Below, in pieces: positions 8,210 to 16,592 of a DNA stretch of 39,928 bases; positions within the stretch are counted from its first letter, which is position 1; every line of letters begins with the position of its first letter. A model generated the notes under the pieces. It did no database searches, was not told the origin of the DNA, and was given only the letters and a program-made list of their open reading frames with translations. Made by a program: the position numbers and the translations under genes. The DNA is from Succinivibrio dextrinosolvens (GTDB taxonomy: Bacteria > Pseudomonadota > Gammaproteobacteria > Enterobacterales > Succinivibrionaceae), in contig NZ_FPAH01000024.1 of assembly GCF_900116345.1 (NCBI RefSeq), positions 1-39,928 on the forward strand. The letters are read 5' to 3'.

Positions 8210-8248
8210 ACAGGAAAAGAAAATCCCCACAGATTTCTCTGCAGGGAT
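8210..8248 (-). terminator. Intrinsic terminator of porin 2
   Basis: Read leftwards, ATCCCTGCAGA (8238-8248) pairs with TCTGTGGGGAT (8223-8233), two G-U pairs included, around a GAAA tetraloop. A TTTTCTTTTCC tract follows. It lies 27 bases after the porin-2 stop. Confidence 0.88.
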
Positions 8249-8274
8249 CTAGACTAAATCAAGTTAACTGATTA

Positions 8275-9549
8275 TTAGAAGGTGTAACGAGCACCAACTG
8301 AGAATACAGTGTGGTCAACAGCCTTATCAACATTTGGTCTTAACCAAGAAGCGTGATCTGAACCAGCGTTGAAACCAACTTCACCCCAAACATTGAAGTT
8401 TGAGTTGATCTTGTAGTTTACGAATACAGGAATTCTTCTAACTGTATATGAAACTGGTAATGATGCAGTATTCACAAAAATATTTGCATTGTTATAGTAA
8501 CGATTTGGATTATTTAGCAGATTAGTAGCTTCATCATATGAGTACTTACATACTTCATAACCGGTTAAGAATGAAACGCCGTTATCCCAAGCATAACCAG
8601 CTACTAACTCAAAGCCCTTAACTTTAACCTTGTTATCAGCAAAGCTGTAGCCAGTTACATAGTTGCCAGCCTGATCCTTTGTTAAGTTAGCATAGTGACC
8701 ACCTAAACCAGTCAGCTTAGCATACTCATATAAAGCAGCTAAGTATAGACCAGAATCTAAGTTACCCCATGAAATACCAGCATTGGCCTGCTTGAAATTC
8801 TTGAAAGCAACACCATTGGTACCACGTAAGAAATCACCATCTGCATCAAGAGTGTAACCTAATACATCGTCACCACTCTGACCCTTCATGTAGCTGTAGC
8901 CAGCACGTAGTGATAATGGTCCGAATAGTACATCATCAAAGGTGTAACCTAAAGAAGTGCTGAAGCCTGAATCAACAGCAAAGGAGTTTCCTAGTCTATC
9001 AGTAGTTAGAAGAGCAATTGAACCTTGCTTATCACCAAAGATTTTTGCATTGTCCAGTGCAGTCTGAATACCTAACTGACCATGGAAGCCATAGTTTTCA
9101 TAGGTATACATGATCTGGCCAGGACGACGAGCACCGAAGTTTCCCTGTGCAACGCAAGCTGCATCTTCAAAGTGATCAGTAACATTATCAACCCAGTAAG
9201 ATGCATCACGGAACTTACCTGCCTGTAGAACACCGTACTCACCGAAGTCAGCACCAACCCACTGATCACGAGCTGAGATCTTGTTGGTATTGTGGTCATC
9301 CATATCCCACTCAGTAGCAGCGATACCAGCGACCCAATCAGTGATCTGGGTTCTGGCAGCTAAACCGAAACGAGCAGAGTTCTGAATTGATGAATCATGA
9401 TTACCAGCAGTACCGTAGTTGTTGCTGTAATAAACAGACTGAATACGGCCAGTAACATTTAATGAGGTACCGTCCTTATCATAAACGGTAGCTGCATTTG
9501 CAGAAGCTGCTGCTGCAACAACTGCTAAAGCTAATAATGACTTTTTCAT
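8275..9549 (-). CDS. Outer-membrane porin 2 (general porin family)
   Basis: A 424-residue trimeric-porin-type beta-barrel. The signal peptide MKKSLLALAVVAAAASANAA is followed by ATVYDKDGTSLNVTGRIQSV, alternating amphipathic strands throughout (for example GFELVAGYAWDNGVSFLTGY) and a C-terminal SVGARYTF ending in Phe, the signal for outer-membrane insertion by BAM. It is a close paralogue of interrupted porin 1, which is about 46 residues shorter. The differences lie mainly in loops such as the one around NLLNNPNRYYNNAN. AAGGA precedes the ATG. The gene has its own terminator, and an 18-bp near-palindrome sits 36 bases upstream of its start. It is probably an abundant diffusion pore; substrate unknown. 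Confidence 0.92.
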   Translation of the reverse strand: MKKSLLALAVVAAAASANAATVYDKDGTSLNVTGRIQSVYYSNNYGTAGNHDSSIQNSARFGLAARTQITDWVAGIAATEWDMDDHNTNKISARDQWVGADFGEYGVLQAGKFRDASYWVDNVTDHFEDAACVAQGNFGARRPGQIMYTYENYGFHGQLGIQTALDNAKIFGDKQGSIALLTTDRLGNSFAVDSGFSTSLGYTFDDVLFGPLSLRAGYSYMKGQSGDDVLGYTLDADGDFLRGTNGVAFKNFKQANAGISWGNLDSGLYLAALYEYAKLTGLGGHYANLTKDQAGNYVTGYSFADNKVKVKGFELVAGYAWDNGVSFLTGYEVCKYSYDEATNLLNNPNRYYNNANIFVNTASLPVSYTVRRIPVFVNYKINSNFNVWGEVGFNAGSDHASWLRPNVDKAVDHTVFSVGARYTF

Positions 9550-9584
9550 AATATAAATCCTTTAATATGTTTCATTGATTTTTG

Positions 9585-9602
9585 TAATCAGTTAACCGAT
9601 TA
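9585..9602 (-). promoter_or_regulatory. 18-bp near-palindrome in the porin-2 leader
   Basis: TAATCAGTTAACCGATTA differs from its own reverse complement at one base pair only. Lying 36-53 bases upstream of the porin-2 ATG, it could be an operator or an mRNA leader hairpin. The binding factor is unknown. Confidence 0.4.
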
Positions 9603-10055
9603 CATTTTGTAGTTTACTCTAAGTTTTTTTCAAAACAACCTTAAAAAACACTTAGTTAAAAAAAATTTACGAATTTGATGTTTTTTTTTAACAGACTGTG
9701 AGGAACTCGACACTTTTAAGCTACGTTACAGCTAATTCTTTTTCCTCATTTCGCTGATTTTTAAGTCTTTTTATAATTACCACATCATGTCTTAATTCGT
9801 TTTTTTTACCGTAATAAACTAGGTATTTATCTGACTGCATATGTGTTTTTCAAGGTTAGATAGACAGAATGACAAAAAGCAATTCAACGGAAATCAGGAT
9901 AATCAGAAAAAATGTTAAACACATCAAAGTATATTAAATTATACAGACAGAATAACAGATTATTGTCTGTAAAGAATTGAATCCTAAGACTGGATATTTA
10001 TATGTAACAATCTAAGCCTTATCTCATCCTCTAAGATTATTATGGATAAATACAC

Positions 10056-10083
10056 TTGAAAAATAATCTGTTTTTGGCACAAT
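10056..10083 (+). promoter_or_regulatory. Possible sigma-70 promoter of the APE operon
   Basis: TTGAAA (10056-10061), a 16-base spacer, then CACAAT (10078-10083), which matches four of six -10 positions. It would give a leader of about 25 nt. No Shine-Dalgarno is evident before the apeB ATG at 10115. Confidence 0.35.
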
Positions 10084-10114
10084 TAACCAAACTCAGAATT
10101 CTTAAAACATATAT

Positions 10115-11188
10115 ATGAAGAACACCAATTCAAAAAACATCAGCGCCTTTGAAGCTATTTCAAAAGCACAGTATCTGGCATGTGCACCTATCCTGTTTCA
10201 GACAGTCTACACCTTAAGACATCACAACATTCTAAGTCTTTTGGATAAAGCAAAGGAAGGTCTTAGCCTTGACGATCTGTGCAGTAAATCCGATCTGAAC
10301 CGCTACGCTCTTGAAGTTCTGCTTGAAATGGCAGTTTCAGGAGAGATAGTGAGAGTAAATTCAGAAAACAGATACATGCTTACAAAGGTCGGTTATTTCC
10401 TCGAAAATGACAACATGACCAGAATCAATTTTGATTTCACCAAGCATATCTGTTACAAAGCCTTTGATAAGCTCGATGAATCACTAACTTTGAACAAACC
10501 ATGCGGTCTTTCTGAATTCAATGAAAACTGGGAAACAATCTATCCTCACCTCTCTGAACTCCCTGAGGATGCTAAAAAGGCATGGTTTGAATGGGATCAT
10601 CTCTACTCTCAGACATCCTTTATTCCTGCAATTGATAGAATTGCGGAATTATTCAATCCAAAAGTGATATATGATGTAGGAGGCAATACCGGTAAATTTG
10701 CTATAGAGTGCTGCAGACGTTTAAAGGATACAAAGGTAACTATTTTAGATTTACCATCCCAGATCAGAATGGCTCAGGAGAATATAGACAATAACGGCAT
10801 GTCCGAAAGAGTTGATTTTACTGCCGTTGATATGCTTTCAAATCCAGAACTCAAGGGGGATGCCGATGTCTGGTGGATGAGCCAGTTCCTGGACTGTTTT
10901 GCCCCAGAGCATATTCACAATATCCTGATCTCCATCCGTAAGGTTATAAAGGATGGCGCTCATGTATGTATTCTTGAGCCGATTGCTGACCGACAGAAGT
11001 TTGAGGCAGCAAAGTTTTCCATCAATGCAGGATCTCTGTATTTTTCAGCCATTGCCAACGGTTATTCAAGATTCTTCACCACCCAGATGCTGACAAAGCT
11101 TATTGAGGATGCCGGCTTTAAGGTTGAGTCTATAGAGGATAATCTTGGTATCAGCAACTCAATGTTTATCTGCAAAAAGAGAGTTTAG
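10115..11188 (+). CDS. apeB: SAM-dependent methyltransferase of aryl polyene synthesis (ApeB type)
   Basis: A 357-residue class I methyltransferase with the O-methyltransferase layout: an N-terminal winged-helix/dimerisation domain (about 20-100) and a Rossmann domain with motif I VIYDVGGNTGKFA (184-196). An acidic ILDLPSQ follows, and WWMSQFLDCF comes later. In APE clusters the methyltransferase methylates the aryl head group. It heads the cluster in the position expected of apeB and ends one base before the next ATG. Head-group methylation is established for E. coli and Vibrio APEs; its exact position here is unknown. No plausible Shine-Dalgarno is seen, so the start is somewhat uncertain. 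Confidence 0.82.
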   Translation: MKNTNSKNISAFEAISKAQYLACAPILFQTVYTLRHHNILSLLDKAKEGLSLDDLCSKSDLNRYALEVLLEMAVSGEIVRVNSENRYMLTKVGYFLENDNMTRINFDFTKHICYKAFDKLDESLTLNKPCGLSEFNENWETIYPHLSELPEDAKKAWFEWDHLYSQTSFIPAIDRIAELFNPKVIYDVGGNTGKFAIECCRRLKDTKVTILDLPSQIRMAQENIDNNGMSERVDFTAVDMLSNPELKGDADVWWMSQFLDCFAPEHIHNILISIRKVIKDGAHVCILEPIADRQKFEAAKFSINAGSLYFSAIANGYSRFFTTQMLTKLIEDAGFKVESIEDNLGISNSMFICKKRV

Positions 11189-11189
11189 G

Positions 11190-12050
11190 ATGAACTTTAG
11201 CTTAAGTATTGCAGATTATCGTATCAAGGCCTTTGATATCGTAACCAATGAGCAGTTTTCTGAGGTTATAAACGGCACTCGTTCTTTAGATAAAGAGAGT
11301 AAACCTCCTAAAGCCGAGAGGATTCCAATGATGACCGCAAGACGTCTGAGCATTGGCTGTCGTATGGCTGTAGATGTGGGAACTCTGCTTTTAGAGCAGC
11401 ATCCCGATATTGACGCGGTAATCTACTCAAGCCGCTCTGGAGAGATTGAACACAACTTTAAAATCCTTGATGACGTAACCTCTGGAAATGAATGTTCACC
11501 AACTGATTTTTCAATGTCGGTGCACAACTGCGGTGTAGGTAACTTTACTATTCTAAATAAGGCAAAAATTCCTTCAACCTCCATTAGCTCAGGCAAGGAT
11601 ACTTTCATGCAGGCCTTAATTGAGGCTTATGCAATGCTTAAAACCGGCTACAGAAAGATACTGCTGGTTGACTATGAGGTAACCATTCCTGAGTTCTATA
11701 CAGGTTATTTAAGAGAATACACTCCAAATTTTCCTTATGCCATCGGACTGGTACTAGAATCAGGAGATATGCTGAACATATCCAGTATAAATACCGGCAA
11801 AGCCGCTGCAGCCCGCGGTAACACCAATTCAGACAATACAGAAGCCACTCGATCTCTCGACTCAACTTCCAACTCAGTTTCAAGTTCTAACAGGACATCA
11901 TGTTCTTACTCTGCTTCAAATAATTCCAAAGATTCAAATGAATTCCCTCAGGTCATTGAATTTCTGAAAAACTACGTCAAAAAGATTCCAGCCTACTCTC
12001 TTGAAGGTCAGAGCTGCAACTGGCGGATAAAACTACAGGAAACAGTATAA
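11190..12050 (+). CDS. apeC: Ketosynthase-like chain length factor ApeC
   Basis: A 286-residue protein of the short Ketoacyl-synt_2 type, the partner subunit of the APE ketosynthase ApeO. The core (PTDFSMSVHNCGVGNFTI, then STSISSGKDTFMQALIEAY) matches that family. The TACS nucleophile region of true ketosynthases is absent, as expected of a chain length factor. About 45 residues rich in Ser, Asn and Thr (roughly residues 206-252) separate the core from a short C-terminal tail and look like a flexible insert. The ATG overlaps none of apeB, and only AGG of TTTAGG lies immediately upstream. The 3' end abuts apeD directly. Confidence 0.82.
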   Translation: MNFSLSIADYRIKAFDIVTNEQFSEVINGTRSLDKESKPPKAERIPMMTARRLSIGCRMAVDVGTLLLEQHPDIDAVIYSSRSGEIEHNFKILDDVTSGNECSPTDFSMSVHNCGVGNFTILNKAKIPSTSISSGKDTFMQALIEAYAMLKTGYRKILLVDYEVTIPEFYTGYLREYTPNFPYAIGLVLESGDMLNISSINTGKAAAARGNTNSDNTEATRSLDSTSNSVSSSNRTSCSYSASNNSKDSNEFPQVIEFLKNYVKKIPAYSLEGQSCNWRIKLQETV

Positions 12051-12851
12051 ATGGCAGTATCTGGTTTATTCAAAAAGCTTTTTCTGTATACAGGAGGAGT
12101 CTTCAGAGTATTCTTTGCCGCACTGTTTTTTTCAGTATTCGGACTTGGAGCGCTTTTCCTCTCCCAGATAGTATTCAGACTTCTATCAATCTTTATAAAG
12201 GATGAGGAGAAACTTACCGATCTCTCAAGAAGAATCACAGCCTCAAGTTTCAAGCTATACCTATTCTCAGGACAGGTATGTAGAATCTTTAAAATCAGGA
12301 TTGAAGGTACCGATAAAATTGCCAAGGATAAAGGCATGATCTTCATTGCCAACCATCCTTCGCTTTTAGATATCGTACTCTTCATATCAGTGGTGCCTCA
12401 TGCCACCTGTCTTATGAAAGAAGCTATCATTCATAATCCTTTTATGAAGGGAATTGCCAGGTGCAACCGCTATATAGCTAACAGTGAAGGGACCGATGAG
12501 ATTATGCAGAAATGCAAAAAAGCTCTTGGTAATGGAGACAATCTCATCATTTTCCCGGAAGGAACTAGAACCATAGATGAAAATAAATTAAAATTTACAC
12601 ATGGATTTTCAAGTATTGCCCTGACCGGTAATTTTAATATCAGACCGGCAGTAATTCGATTCCACGGAGACTGTCTTAGAAAAACCACTCCCTGGTACAC
12701 CATATTCACAGGCATACTTGAGTACAGAATTACCTTTTTAGAGAGTTTTGATACAGCAAAATTCAGAGCCCAGTACTCTGAAAAGGAAGACTCAGCTGTA
12801 TCCAGATTACTAGCAAAACATTTACAGAATCTTATTAAAACAAGGATGTAG
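12051..12851 (+). CDS. apeD: Lysophospholipid/1-acylglycerol acyltransferase-like protein ApeD
   Basis: A 266-residue membrane-associated PlsC-type acyltransferase. An N-terminal hydrophobic anchor (about 12-48) precedes the catalytic HX4D motif NHPSLLD (101-107) and the substrate motif FPEGTR (168-173). In APE clusters this protein is thought to transfer an acyl or aryl polyene chain to a lipid carrier. The ATG follows the apeC stop with no gap, with ACAGGAAAC just upstream inside apeC. Assignment to apeD rests on motif and position. Confidence 0.85.
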   Translation: MAVSGLFKKLFLYTGGVFRVFFAALFFSVFGLGALFLSQIVFRLLSIFIKDEEKLTDLSRRITASSFKLYLFSGQVCRIFKIRIEGTDKIAKDKGMIFIANHPSLLDIVLFISVVPHATCLMKEAIIHNPFMKGIARCNRYIANSEGTDEIMQKCKKALGNGDNLIIFPEGTRTIDENKLKFTHGFSSIALTGNFNIRPAVIRFHGDCLRKTTPWYTIFTGILEYRITFLESFDTAKFRAQYSEKEDSAVSRLLAKHLQNLIKTRM

Positions 12852-12859
12852 GTTATTTT

Positions 12860-13117
12860 ATGAAAGAGCTATATGACGAAATCAAGCAGCTTATTATCGA
12901 TTCACTGAATCTTGAGGATATCGGGATTGAGGATATTGAGACAGAAGCCCCTCTTTTCGTTGATGGACTGGGATTAGATTCAATTGATGCCCTGGAGCTG
13001 GGTATGGCAATTAAGCAGAAATACGGAGTTACCCTATCTGCTGACAACGAGGAGATGAAGAAATGCTTCTACTCCGTTGAGACCCTGGCACAGTATATCA
13101 GCGAGCACAGAGAATAA
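12860..13117 (+). CDS. apeE: Acyl carrier protein ApeE
   Basis: An 85-residue acidic four-helix carrier protein with the phosphopantetheine site GLDSIDALEL (Ser41). It lies 8 bases after apeD and is one of two carriers that hold the growing polyene. No phosphopantetheinyl transferase gene is seen in this cluster, so a cellular one must serve. A 120-base gap separates it from the second carrier. Confidence 0.92.
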   Translation: MKELYDEIKQLIIDSLNLEDIGIEDIETEAPLFVDGLGLDSIDALELGMAIKQKYGVTLSADNEEMKKCFYSVETLAQYISEHRE

Positions 13118-13237
13118 AGGATATTCTGAAACACTCAGATTATCCCAATAAGGTACGAGATAGGTGCACCTAAGTCACAGACAGCAGCTCTCAAAAAAAA
13201 TAAAATATAGAAAATAAAAAAACAAAGAGAACTAAAA

Positions 13238-13486
13238 ATGACACAACAGGAAATATTTACCCAGATTCAGCAGATGCTAGCCAGTCTTTTTGAGATTGAG
13301 CCAGAGGAAATCACCCCACAAAGCAAGCTTTTTGAGGAGCTAGAGCTGGATAGTATTGATGCAATTGATCTTGTAGTAAAGCTGCAGAAAACCATCGGCA
13401 AGAAGATCATGCCGGAAGACTTCAAGAACGTTCGCACCGTCCAGGATGTTGTGGATGTGGTTTACAAGCTTGTAAACAATAGCTAG
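13238..13486 (+). CDS. apeF: Acyl carrier protein ApeF
   Basis: An 82-residue carrier protein with LELDSIDAIDL (Ser39) as the attachment site. It differs clearly from ApeE in sequence, consistent with distinct roles (for example starter loading versus extension). The upstream gap of 120 bases is AT-rich and ends in AAAGAGAAC before the ATG. It could hold a secondary promoter, but none is clear. The next gene starts 4 bases after the stop. Confidence 0.92.
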   Translation: MTQQEIFTQIQQMLASLFEIEPEEITPQSKLFEELELDSIDAIDLVVKLQKTIGKKIMPEDFKNVRTVQDVVDVVYKLVNNS

Positions 13487-13490
13487 AGAA

Positions 13491-14060
13491 ATGCCTAAGA
13501 GACTGCTTTCGGTTCTCTGTATATGCGGAATAGCAGCTTACCCCTTTTTTATATATCTGGGCGTAAGCTTCAATCTTTTAAGTATTCTTTTGCCTGCTCT
13601 GGCAGTTATCTTTCTGTTAAGGCTGTTCTATCTTAGAGAAACTCAGGGTATAAAGACTCTTTTAGCGGCAGTAAGTGCCCTGTGTGCTGCTGTTATCTGC
13701 ATTATTGCCTTTATGGCGGATTCAGAACGTATTGCTATGTTCTATCCTGTCTGTGTCAACGCAATACTTTTTTTTATCTTTGGCGGTTCCCTGTTCTCAT
13801 CCAAGACCATCATCACCAGGCTGGCTCTGCTGTATGATAAAGATCTTCCAGATTATGCCATTGAATACACCAGAACAGTAACAAAAGTCTGGGTTCTCTT
13901 CTTTATGGCCAATGGTGGCATGGCTTTTATCACCGCTATGTTCTGCACCGTGGAGACCTGGACTCTGTACAACGGTTTTATAGCCTACATACTGATTGGA
14001 ACCCTAGCAGGATGCGAATATCTTGCAAGAATTATTGTCAGACGAATTCATGAAAAATAA
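13491..14060 (+). CDS. apeG: Inner-membrane protein ApeG (COG4648 type)
   Basis: A 189-residue polytopic membrane protein with about five hydrophobic segments (near 5-22, 26-44, 58-75, 83-98, 129-150, with a further one near 158-178) and a conserved-looking RLALLYDKDLPDYAIEYTR stretch between them. This fits the COG4648 proteins that accompany APE ligase genes. Its role is unproven. The 3' end overlaps the start of apeH by 11 bases, implying translational coupling. Confidence 0.75.
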   Translation: MPKRLLSVLCICGIAAYPFFIYLGVSFNLLSILLPALAVIFLLRLFYLRETQGIKTLLAAVSALCAAVICIIAFMADSERIAMFYPVCVNAILFFIFGGSLFSSKTIITRLALLYDKDLPDYAIEYTRTVTKVWVLFFMANGGMAFITAMFCTVETWTLYNGFIAYILIGTLAGCEYLARIIVRRIHEK

Positions 14061-15486
14061 TGATTTAAGCCTGCATCAGGCTCTATTTGAGAATTTCGAT
14101 TTTTTTAAGGACAGAATTGTCGCCTATTCTAAGGATAAGGCTTACACCCATCAGGACTTTACTGACTCCATCAAAGCCTTAAGCCTGTATCTTCTAAAGG
14201 ATAAGGAAATCAGAAGCATCGCAGTATGCATTGAAAATGCCTATTTCTTCAGCATTGCCTTCATTGCTGCCATGTATGCAGGAAAAACTCCGGTGCTGTT
14301 AGGCAATATCACCTCTCATACCTTTGATGCTATTGAGAGTAAAGCGGATATGGTTATCTCCGATCTCAATATCAACAGAATTGCTGTACCCTCACCTGCT
14401 TTTACAGAGATTTTAGAGATAGCGGAGAATGAGTACAGAGCCTTATCAGAAATAGATCTATCCGACTTTAACGATAAGTATTTTTCATCTCTTGATGATA
14501 ATTCTCCGATTGTCTTCTACACATCAGGCACCACAGGCAAAAGTAAGAGAGTAAACAAATCACTTAAGAGCATGCAGATAGACATATCCTGCTCCTATGA
14601 GCTTTATGATTCTCTTGAGACTATTGAGAATCTCAGACTCATATCCACCGTACCGCCTTATCACATGTATGGTCTTACCTACCGTATCTTCATGCCGATA
14701 CTGCGACATCTGCCAATGACTACCTATATGCTGAGGTACTCAGAGGAACTTTCAAACTATACCGAACCTCTGGTTCTGGTGTCATCACCAGCCTTTGTCA
14801 AAAGACTTGATACAAAAATCAAGGCCCCTGATATCAGACTTTGTATAAGTGCAGGCTCTCCTATGCCTGATGATGCAGCCCTTTGCTTTTATAACTGGTG
14901 CAACTGTGCAGTAACTGAAATCTATGGCTCTACCGAGAGCAACAGTATGGCTCACAGAGACAACCGTGGTGACAGACCGCTCTTTATTCCCTTTTCAGTG
15001 GTTAATTTTGTTAAAACTGAGGAGGGCTATAAACTTGACTCCCTGATGTCTGATGGCTACAGCAGAATTGACGATAATCTCGAATTTGAAGGAGAGCACT
15101 TTAGAATTACAGGCCGCAAGGATAAAATTGTAAAAATAGAAGAAAATCGAATAAGTCTGACACAAATTGAGAATCTTCTGAAAAATAATCCTCTGATAGA
15201 GGATGCGGTTGCCCTGGTTATCACCAGAAATAATAGAACCTGCATCGGTGCTGTATGTGTTCTGAAGGACAGTGCACTTGCGGAGCATATAGAACAGCAC
15301 AAAGATAAAAGTACAGATAATAACTTTACAGATAAGAAATCAGTGGTGATGGCCTTAAGAGAATATTTACGAGGCTATCTTCCAGCGGTAGCAATTCCGC
15401 GCTATTTTAGAATTGTAAACAGAATCCCTGTAAATCACATGGGAAAGAGAATTACTCCATTGCTAGAGGAGCTGTTTAATGATTAA
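14050..15486 (+). CDS. apeH: Acyl/aryl-AMP ligase ApeH
   Basis: A 478-residue ANL-superfamily adenylating enzyme that activates the aromatic starter acid and loads it on an ACP. The P-loop-like motif IVFYTSGTTGKSK is at about 154-166, and EIYGSTESNSMAH and the hinge-region ITGRKDKIVK follow in order. The C-terminal subdomain is present. I take ATG 14050, which overlaps the end of apeG, because the alternative start (TTG 14023) would run deep inside apeG. Its 3' end overlaps apeI by 8 bases. For APEs the starter is generally 4-hydroxybenzoate; no gene for making it is visible here. Confidence 0.88.
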   Translation: MKNNDLSLHQALFENFDFFKDRIVAYSKDKAYTHQDFTDSIKALSLYLLKDKEIRSIAVCIENAYFFSIAFIAAMYAGKTPVLLGNITSHTFDAIESKADMVISDLNINRIAVPSPAFTEILEIAENEYRALSEIDLSDFNDKYFSSLDDNSPIVFYTSGTTGKSKRVNKSLKSMQIDISCSYELYDSLETIENLRLISTVPPYHMYGLTYRIFMPILRHLPMTTYMLRYSEELSNYTEPLVLVSSPAFVKRLDTKIKAPDIRLCISAGSPMPDDAALCFYNWCNCAVTEIYGSTESNSMAHRDNRGDRPLFIPFSVVNFVKTEEGYKLDSLMSDGYSRIDDNLEFEGEHFRITGRKDKIVKIEENRISLTQIENLLKNNPLIEDAVALVITRNNRTCIGAVCVLKDSALAEHIEQHKDKSTDNNFTDKKSVVMALREYLRGYLPAVAIPRYFRIVNRIPVNHMGKRITPLLEELFND

Positions 15487-15826
15487 GCCAAATTTTTATA
15501 CCACGAGCAAGCTAAGTGAGAATAAAGCTATTGTTACCATCGTGGTTAATCCTGATTTAAAGTATTTTGAGGGACACTTTGAAGCACAGAAGGTTCTGCC
15601 TGGTGTAGTTCAGATCGGCTGGGCCCAGGAGTTTGCCCAGGACCTTTTTAACATCAAATTTGAAGGCGGTTCACCTGCAGTAAAATTCACATCTCCAATC
15701 CTGCCTAATGACAGACTGGAGCTTACCCTTGAATATCTGCCAGAGAAAAAGAGACTGGCCTTTGAATATATCATTACCTCAAAGAATAATGAAAAGGCTT
15801 CCTCAGGCAAGCTTATAACTGAATAG
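15479..15826 (+). CDS. apeI: Hotdog-fold 3-hydroxyacyl-ACP dehydratase ApeI
   Basis: A 115-residue single hotdog domain with the FabZ/FabA-type segment FEGHFEAQKVLPGVVQIGWA; His33 in GHF is the likely catalytic base. In the Xenorhabdus APE system ApeI forms a heterocomplex with the second dehydratase ApeP, and the ApeP-like gene is present at 22941. The start overlaps the apeH stop by 8 bases. Confidence 0.88.
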   Translation: MIKPNFYTTSKLSENKAIVTIVVNPDLKYFEGHFEAQKVLPGVVQIGWAQEFAQDLFNIKFEGGSPAVKFTSPILPNDRLELTLEYLPEKKRLAFEYIITSKNNEKASSGKLITE

Positions 15827-15848
15827 AAAAGAAAATTACAGAAAAGCT

Positions 15849-16592
15849 ATGCCTAAGATCTGCATTGTTATCCCCTGCTATAAACATACCGACAGGATTG
15901 AAGGGGTAATCAAGAGTCTTTTGCCTTTTGAGTTTCCTATTATTGTTGTTGACGATGGCAACAGCAAAGAGGAGGCTTTGGAGCTTTATAAAATCTGCGA
16001 AGACCTCAAGGATGTCTTTCTTCTGCATCATGACAGAAACAAGGGCAAGGGAGCCTCTGTCCTTACAGGACTGCTCTTTGCAAAAGAAAACCGCTTCACT
16101 CACGCCATACAGATTGATGCAGACGGTCAGCATAATACTGAGGATATAAAAAAGATTACAAGACTTATAAATGAGAATCCTGAAGCGGTTATCTCAGGCA
16201 GTCCAATCTATGATGAGAATGCTCCTAAATCCAGAGTTATCGGCAGAAAAATCACCAACTTCTTTGTAAAGATAGAAACTCTTAGTGATGAGATCATCGA
16301 TGCCATGATCGGATTTAGAGCATATCCGGTTGAAAAAACCTGCCAGTGTGCAAAAAGCTGCAATCTTAAATTCGGAATGACCTTCGATATTGAAATTCTG
16401 GTAAGACTTAAGTGGGCAGGAACGCACATCAAGTTTTTTGAAACCCGTGTTGCCTATCCTAAGGATGGACATTCCAATTTCAGACTTTCCGATCAGTTTA
16501 AGATAAGCTATATCCATACTGTGCTCTGCACTCTCATGATCTTAAGACTTCCCTTTGTACTTATGAAAAAGCTGTTCACCCCTCATGACTGA
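15849..16592 (+). CDS. apeJ: Family 2 glycosyltransferase (ApeJ, N-terminal half as a separate gene)
   Basis: A 247-residue GT-A fold glycosyltransferase. It starts MPKICIVIPCYKHTDRIEGV, with IIVVDDGNS (31-39) and the DxD-type IDADGQH (89-95). It ends with a hydrophobic segment (about 222-240). In many gammaproteobacterial APE clusters this domain is fused to an LpxL-like acyltransferase as one ApeJ protein. Here the acyltransferase is a separate gene overlapping by 8 bases. The product probably handles the lipid or sugar anchor of the polyene; the substrate is unknown. Confidence 0.82.
   Translation: MPKICIVIPCYKHTDRIEGVIKSLLPFEFPIIVVDDGNSKEEALELYKICEDLKDVFLLHHDRNKGKGASVLTGLLFAKENRFTHAIQIDADGQHNTEDIKKITRLINENPEAVISGSPIYDENAPKSRVIGRKITNFFVKIETLSDEIIDAMIGFRAYPVEKTCQCAKSCNLKFGMTFDIEILVRLKWAGTHIKFFETRVAYPKDGHSNFRLSDQFKISYIHTVLCTLMILRLPFVLMKKLFTPHD

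Larger units (their letters stand above)
9550..10114. other. Divergent regulatory region between porin 2 and the APE cluster
   Basis: 565 bases without a gene. Near 9550-9700 lie the leader and presumed promoter of porin 2 (leftward), rich in A and T tracts. An imperfect hairpin, CAGACA...TGTCTG (9944-9969), lies in the middle. The last 60 bases hold a possible promoter for apeB. Confidence 0.6.

Noticed and set aside
15813-16517. Long open frames antisense to apeI and apeJ
   Set aside because: They mirror the codon pattern of the sense genes, have no binding sites and give no recognisable protein.
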